A stretch of 38,374 bases of DNA from Atopobium sp. UBA1382 (GTDB lineage: Bacteria; Actinomycetota; Coriobacteriia; Coriobacteriales; Atopobiaceae), in contig DBQY01000007.1 in the NCBI GenBank assembly GCA_002305805.1, forward strand, positions 1 to 38,374, read 5' to 3'. The translations under genes and the position numbers were made by a program. Below the pieces are notes generated by a model that saw nothing but the letters and a program-made list of their open reading frames with translations, made no database searches and was not told the DNA's origin. The stretch's first letter is position 1. Every line of letters begins with the position of its first letter. Below are positions 34,635-38,374 of this stretch, piece by piece.

Positions 34635-35534
34635 CTACTCCCAGGCGGCGCGGCCCATCGTGCGGAAGCGCTCGATCATCTCGCCCGTCATGGACGCGCG
34701 GTCACCGGTGCGCTCCAGGGGAATCTCGTCGCGCCGGAACCAGCGCGCCTCCTTGAGCTCGGAGCGATCGACGGTGATGGTCGGGTCCCCGTCGACCTCG
34801 CACCAGAAGCCGGCCATGAGGGTGTCCGTGAAGCTCCAGGGCTGGCTCTTGTAGAAGCGCAGGTTCTTGACAGAGAGGCCGACCTCCTCCATGACCTCGC
34901 GGCGCACGGTGTCCTCGAGCGGCTCGCCGATCTCGGTGAAGCCGGCGACGAGCGCCCAGAGCGCGGTCGTTCGACCCGCATAGCGCGTGAGCACGATCGC
35001 GTCGTCGGCCGGGTCGTCGGCGAGACGGACCACGGCGCAGATGGCGCCGGGGCAGATCTTGGGATACACGATCCTGGCGCACTCCGGGCACACGATCTCG
35101 CGGCTCGAGGGCCCGAGCTCGGTCGGCGCGCCGCAGCGCCCGCAGAAGCGGTTGTCTCGATACCAACGGTCCAGCTGGGAGGCCGTCGCGGCGGCAAAGA
35201 GCAGGTGCTGGGGCTCGGCGTGGCGCAGCCAGTTCACGGACTCGTAGGCAAAGCCCGCCGGCGCCGCAACGCGGTCCTCGAGCGCGAGGAAGAAGCGCTC
35301 CTCCCCGAGCGAGAAGAGATAGGTGACGTCGGTGGGGACGCGCGGGTAGTCGGCGACGCGGGGCAGCTCGACCACCTCGCCGGAGTCCCCGGCATCAGCG
35401 TCGGCGCCGCCCACGTGGCACACGCGCGCGAGGCATCCTGCGGCGGTGAAGTGCAGCAGATAGTCCTTCTCGGCCGGCGTGTACGGCTCGAAGTGGTTGT
35501 CATAGCGATGCTCGTCGCCAAACTCCTGAATCAT
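34635..35534 (-). CDS. nudC: NAD+ diphosphatase (NudC)
   Basis: 299-residue Nudix hydrolase that cleaves NADH/NAD+ and can remove NAD caps from RNA in E. coli. A zinc ribbon is formed by Cys131, Cys134, Cys149 and Cys152 (CGRCG..CPEC). The Nudix box runs from Gly198 to Leu220 (GFTEIGEPLEDTVRREVMEEVGL as GX5EX7REUXEEXGU). The NudC-specific motif SQPWSFTDTLM is at 230-240. ATG at 35532-35534 follows AAAAGGGGAG. The frame continues upstream across other genes, but that is a compositional artefact. Confidence 0.94.
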   Translation of the reverse strand: MIQEFGDEHRYDNHFEPYTPAEKDYLLHFTAAGCLARVCHVGGADADAGDSGEVVELPRVADYPRVPTDVTYLFSLGEERFFLALEDRVAAPAGFAYESVNWLRHAEPQHLLFAAATASQLDRWYRDNRFCGRCGAPTELGPSSREIVCPECARIVYPKICPGAICAVVRLADDPADDAIVLTRYAGRTTALWALVAGFTEIGEPLEDTVRREVMEEVGLSVKNLRFYKSQPWSFTDTLMAGFWCEVDGDPTITVDRSELKEARWFRRDEIPLERTGDRASMTGEMIERFRTMGRAAWE

Positions 35535-35624
35535 GCGCTCCCCTTTTCCGAACCGGCTCGGTTCCGGACACAGCATACCGCCGATGCGACAGGCGCTTCC
35601 CGATATTTGGCGACATGGCAGAGC

Positions 35625-35654
35625 GCGAGAAGAACGACCTGCGGTTCTTCTCGC
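35625..35654 (-). terminator. hairpin after the second EamA transporter
   Basis: GCGAGAAGAAC (35625-35635) pairs with GTTCTTCTCGC (35644-35654), loop of 8. It lies about 75 bp past the transporter stop codon and before nudC, so it probably separates the two minus-strand transcripts. No T-run. Confidence 0.45.
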
Positions 35655-35728
35655 CGTCTTCTTCAAATTGGGCAATATGGCAGGAGATTTTGCGCCAAGT
35701 CGCCTGATTCGAGGAACACGGGACGAGG

Positions 35729-36649
35729 CTACCGGCGCCTGCCCACGCCGAGCTCGCTCACGAGCACGGCGACGAAGATCGTGCCAAAGCCGAGCGCGAT
35801 CCGCAGCGTCACGAGCTCGTTGTAGAAGACGACGCTCGCCACCACGGCAAAGACGCTCTCGAGCGAGAGCAAAAGCGACGCCTGGGCGGGCGGCACGTGC
35901 GCCTGGCCCAGGTTCTGGAAGACCATGCAGACGCACGAGGACAGAAGCACCAGGTACGCGAGGGAGAACCACGTTTCCGGCGAGGCAAAGACCTCGGGTG
36001 CGGGCGGAACCTCCAGGACGAGCGCCGTCCCGAGTGCGACCAGCGCACTGACCGCGAGCTGCACCACGGTGAGCGTCATGACGTCGTGCGCAGACGAGAA
36101 GCGCGCCACGAGCACGATGTGCACGGCAAAGAGCACAGCCGCCACAAGCGTCATCCAGTCGCCGCGACTCATGGCGAGCGAGAGGTCGTCGCCCAGCGCC
36201 ACGAGCCCCACGCCCACGATGGCGAGAAGGGCGGCGAGCACGTTGCCCCCGTCGGGGCGTCGGCGCGTGACGACCCAGTTGATGAACGGCGTCATCACGC
36301 AGTACGTGGCCGTGAGGAAGGCGTTGCGACCCGGCGTGGTGTCGTCGAGACCGATGTTCTGCACCACGAACGCGGCACCCGACGCCAGGCCCAGGATTGC
36401 GCCCATGGCGAGATGGCTCACGTCGAGGTTGTCTCGTAGGGTGCGCCAGAAGAGCGCCCCCACGATGACGGCGGACGCGGCAAAGCGGATGCCCATGAGC
36501 CACGCAGGCGGGATGGCGTCCAGCGTGTCCTTCATGACGACGAAGGAGCCTCCCCAGATGGCGGCGCACGCCGCCAGGGAGAGCTTCCAGGCCCACATGG
36601 GGACCGTTTTGCGCCCTGCAGCCCCCGCTATGTTCTTCTCGGCACTCAT
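35729..36649 (-). CDS. EamA/DMT-superfamily permease
   Basis: 306-residue transporter with ten hydrophobic helices in two EamA repeats (WKLSLAACAAIWGGSFVVMKDTLDAIPPAWLMGIRFAAS is the classic first-repeat opening; GLASGAAFVVQNIGLDDTTPGRNAFLTA follows). It is not a close copy of the permease at 10.5 kb. Substrate unknown. ATG at 36647-36649 has only a weak ribosome site. It is divergent from the NifU-like gene. Confidence 0.9.
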   Translation of the reverse strand: MSAEKNIAGAAGRKTVPMWAWKLSLAACAAIWGGSFVVMKDTLDAIPPAWLMGIRFAASAVIVGALFWRTLRDNLDVSHLAMGAILGLASGAAFVVQNIGLDDTTPGRNAFLTATYCVMTPFINWVVTRRRPDGGNVLAALLAIVGVGLVALGDDLSLAMSRGDWMTLVAAVLFAVHIVLVARFSSAHDVMTLTVVQLAVSALVALGTALVLEVPPAPEVFASPETWFSLAYLVLLSSCVCMVFQNLGQAHVPPAQASLLLSLESVFAVVASVVFYNELVTLRIALGFGTIFVAVLVSELGVGRRR

Positions 36650-36770
36650 GGAGCGGAATTATAGCGTCGCCACGCGCTTCTCGGCGCATGTTTTGCCGTA
36701 AACTAGACCCAGACTGGCAACACGGCCGGTCGCATGGCACCGACCTGAGTATCACGGAGAGGAGCATTAC

Positions 36771-37505
36771 ATGCAGTATTCCGCAGAAGTCGAGAATATG
36801 TGCCCGGTCGCCAAGGGCGCATATCACGGCCCCGCGCCCATCCCCGAGGAGGGCAAGTGGGTCCAGGCCAAGGAGATCAAGGACATCTCCGGCCTCACGC
36901 ACGGTGTGGGCTGGTGCGCGCCCCAGCAGGGTGCCTGCAAGCTCACCCTTAACGTCAAGGAGGGCGTCATCGAGGAGTGCCTCGTCGAGACCCTCGGCTG
37001 CTCCGGCATGACCCACTCGGCGGCCATGGCCTCCGAGATCCTCCCGGGCAAGACCATCCTCGAGGCCCTGAACACCGACCTCGTCTGCGACGCCATCAAC
37101 GTGGCCATGCGCGAGCTGTTCCTCCAGATCGTCTACGGCCGCTCCCAGACCGCCTTCTCCGAGGACGGCCTGCCCGTCGGCGCCTCCCTCGACGACCTCG
37201 GCAAGGGCCTGCGCACCCAGGTCGGCACCATGTTCGGCACCAAGGCCAAGGGCGCCCGCTACCTCGAGCTCGCCCAGGGCTACGTCACCCGCATGGCGCT
37301 CAACGAGAACAACGAGATCATCGCCTTCGAGTTCCTGAACCTCGGCAAGTTCACCGAGGCCCTCAAGGCCGGCAAGACCCCCGAGGACGCCATCGCCGGC
37401 GCCATGGGTCACTACGGCCAGTGGGAGAACGCCGCCAAGTACATCGATCCGCGCACGGACGAGGAGACCCACACGGTCGCCAACGTCTTCCCCGTTCACG
37501 AGTAG
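36771..37505 (+). CDS. NifU/IscU-like iron-sulfur scaffold protein
   Basis: 244-residue protein whose N-terminal half resembles the NifU/IscU/SufU scaffold: Cys49 and Cys56 in WCAPQQGACKL, Cys77 in ETLGCSGM followed by SEILPGKTILEAL, and Cys106 in LVCDAINVAMREL occupy the positions of the cluster cysteines. The second half (LGTMFGTKAKGARYLELAQGYVTRM and beyond) is not in standard scaffolds. ATG at 36771 follows GGAGAGGAG. It is 18 bp before the GGGtGRT gene, so the two form an operon; the pairing recurs in anaerobic clostridia and coriobacteria as far as I recall. Confidence 0.82.
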   Translation: MQYSAEVENMCPVAKGAYHGPAPIPEEGKWVQAKEIKDISGLTHGVGWCAPQQGACKLTLNVKEGVIEECLVETLGCSGMTHSAAMASEILPGKTILEALNTDLVCDAINVAMRELFLQIVYGRSQTAFSEDGLPVGASLDDLGKGLRTQVGTMFGTKAKGARYLELAQGYVTRMALNENNEIIAFEFLNLGKFTEALKAGKTPEDAIAGAMGHYGQWENAAKYIDPRTDEETHTVANVFPVHE

Positions 37506-37523
37506 AAAGGGAGGGAAAACCAA

Positions 37524-38374
37524 ATGGCAGTTTCGTTTGAGGGCTATGAGCGCCGCATCGACAAGATCAACAAGGTGCTCGCTGAGAACGGCATCTCCTC
37601 CCTCGAGGAGGCCGAGCAGATCTGCCTCGACAAGGGCGTGAACCCGCGCGAGATCGTCGAGGGCGTCCAGTCCATCGCGTTCGAGAACGCCAAGTGGGCC
37701 TACGTCTGCGGCTGCGCCATCGCCATCAAGAAGGGCGCCAAGAGCGCCTCTGAGGCCGCCGCCATGATCGGCGAGGGCCTCCAGGCCTTCTGCGTCCCCG
37801 GCTCCGTCGCCGAGGACCGCAAGGTCGGCAAGGGTCACGGCGACCTGGGCGCCATGCTCCTCGGTGACGACACCGAGTGCTTCGCGTTCCTGGCCGGCCA
37901 CGAGTCCTTCGCCGCCGCCGAGGGCGCCATCGGCATCGCGCTCAACGCCAACAAGGCCCGCAAGAAGCCGCTGCGCGTCATCCTGAACGGCCTCGGCAAG
38001 GACGCCGCCCAGATCATCGCCCGCATCAACGGCTTCACCTACGTGAAGACCCAGTTCGACTACTTCACCGGCGAGCTCAACATCGTCGAGAAGATCCCGT
38101 ACTCCGATGGCCCGCGCGCCGAGGTCAACTGCTACGGCGCCGACGACGTCCGCGAGGGCGTTGCCATCATGTGGCACGAGAACGTCGACATCTCCATCAC
38201 CGGCAACTCCACCAACCCGACGCGCTTCCAGCACCCGGTTGCCGGCACCTACTTCAAGGAGCGCGTGCTCGCCGGCAAGAAGTACTTCTCCGTCGCCTCC
38301 GGCGGCGGCACCGGCCGCACCCTGCACCCGGACAACATGGCCGCCGGCCCCGCCTCCTACGGCATGACCGACAC
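37524..38374 (+). CDS. GGGtGRT protein (partial, runs off the window)
   Basis: First 283 residues of a protein named after its motif; here GGGTGRT is at residues 260-266 (VASGGGTGRTLHPDN). It is cytosolic, with no signal peptide. Cysteines include two in YVCGCAIAI (62 and 64), Cys90 and Cys119. Its function is not known. The tight link to an iron-sulfur scaffold gene suggests a role in metal or cluster metabolism of strict anaerobes. ATG at 37524 follows AAAGGGAGGG. The 3' end is missing. Confidence 0.85.
   Translation, partial: MAVSFEGYERRIDKINKVLAENGISSLEEAEQICLDKGVNPREIVEGVQSIAFENAKWAYVCGCAIAIKKGAKSASEAAAMIGEGLQAFCVPGSVAEDRKVGKGHGDLGAMLLGDDTECFAFLAGHESFAAAEGAIGIALNANKARKKPLRVILNGLGKDAAQIIARINGFTYVKTQFDYFTGELNIVEKIPYSDGPRAEVNCYGADDVREGVAIMWHENVDISITGNSTNPTRFQHPVAGTYFKERVLAGKKYFSVASGGGTGRTLHPDNMAAGPASYGMTD

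Noticed and set aside
34635..38327. A 1230-codon open frame on the minus strand across nudC, the transporter and the NifU-like/GGGtGRT genes
   Set aside because: Only its 3' part is real (nudC). The rest is antisense to well-supported genes and is open because of G/C third-position bias.

Overview
The window is high-GC DNA that reads best as the chromosome of a strictly anaerobic member of the Coriobacteriia (Olsenella/Atopobiaceae-like). This rests on gene content: an anaerobic class III ribonucleotide reductase with its activase, a NifU-like scaffold paired with a GGGtGRT protein, a stand-alone large leuC, Gram-positive style surface proteins, and strong G/C bias at third codon positions. 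The genus is an inference. No rRNA, tRNA, insertion sequence or CRISPR array was recognised.

Layout. 1-8.5 kb (minus strand): a broken Tat/LPXTG surface-protein gene, an MscS channel, a PcrA/UvrD helicase, an alpha/beta hydrolase, a low-molecular-weight tyrosine phosphatase, and a uppP-dacA pair for cell-wall lipid recycling and peptidoglycan trimming. 8.7-16.6 kb: a universal stress protein, a secreted coiled-coil cell-wall protein, an EamA transporter, an M16C metalloprotease, then a HAD phosphatase coupled to a class I/II aminotransferase. 16.9-19.9 kb: nrdD and nrdG. 20-22.7 kb: an unrecognised protein, a MalY-type aminotransferase and a VOC protein. 22.8-31.1 kb (minus strand): the leucine pathway in two blocks (leuA-leuC with an attenuator leader, and leuD-leuB), separated by a sugar pair (FGGY kinase and L-fucose-isomerase-like protein). 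31.5-34.6 kb: a Cof-type HAD phosphatase, then a compact four-gene operon: radical SAM/SPASM maturase, a 22-residue peptide, a DUF2975-like membrane protein and a YozG-like HTH regulator. 34.6-38.4 kb: NudC, an EamA transporter, a NifU-like scaffold and a GGGtGRT protein that runs off the window.

The most interesting locus is the radical SAM operon at about 32.4-34.6 kb. The peptide gene overlaps the end of the maturase gene, and the next gene's Shine-Dalgarno overlaps the peptide's stop codon. The maturase has all the cysteines of a full SPASM domain and an N-terminal region that looks like a PqqD-type peptide-binding domain. This looks like a small ribosomally made, radical-SAM-modified peptide system coupled to a membrane protein and regulator. 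I cannot match the peptide to a named class.

The non-coding DNA is also unusually structured. Four long hairpins have unrelated but well-paired stems around one conserved loop. A convergent intergenic region holds 31-nt degenerate units in inverted sets. A palindrome lies in frame inside pcrA. Two other intergenic regions carry sets of inverted short repeats. The leuA leader encodes a leucine-rich 30-residue peptide followed by a terminator, which is classical attenuation architecture.
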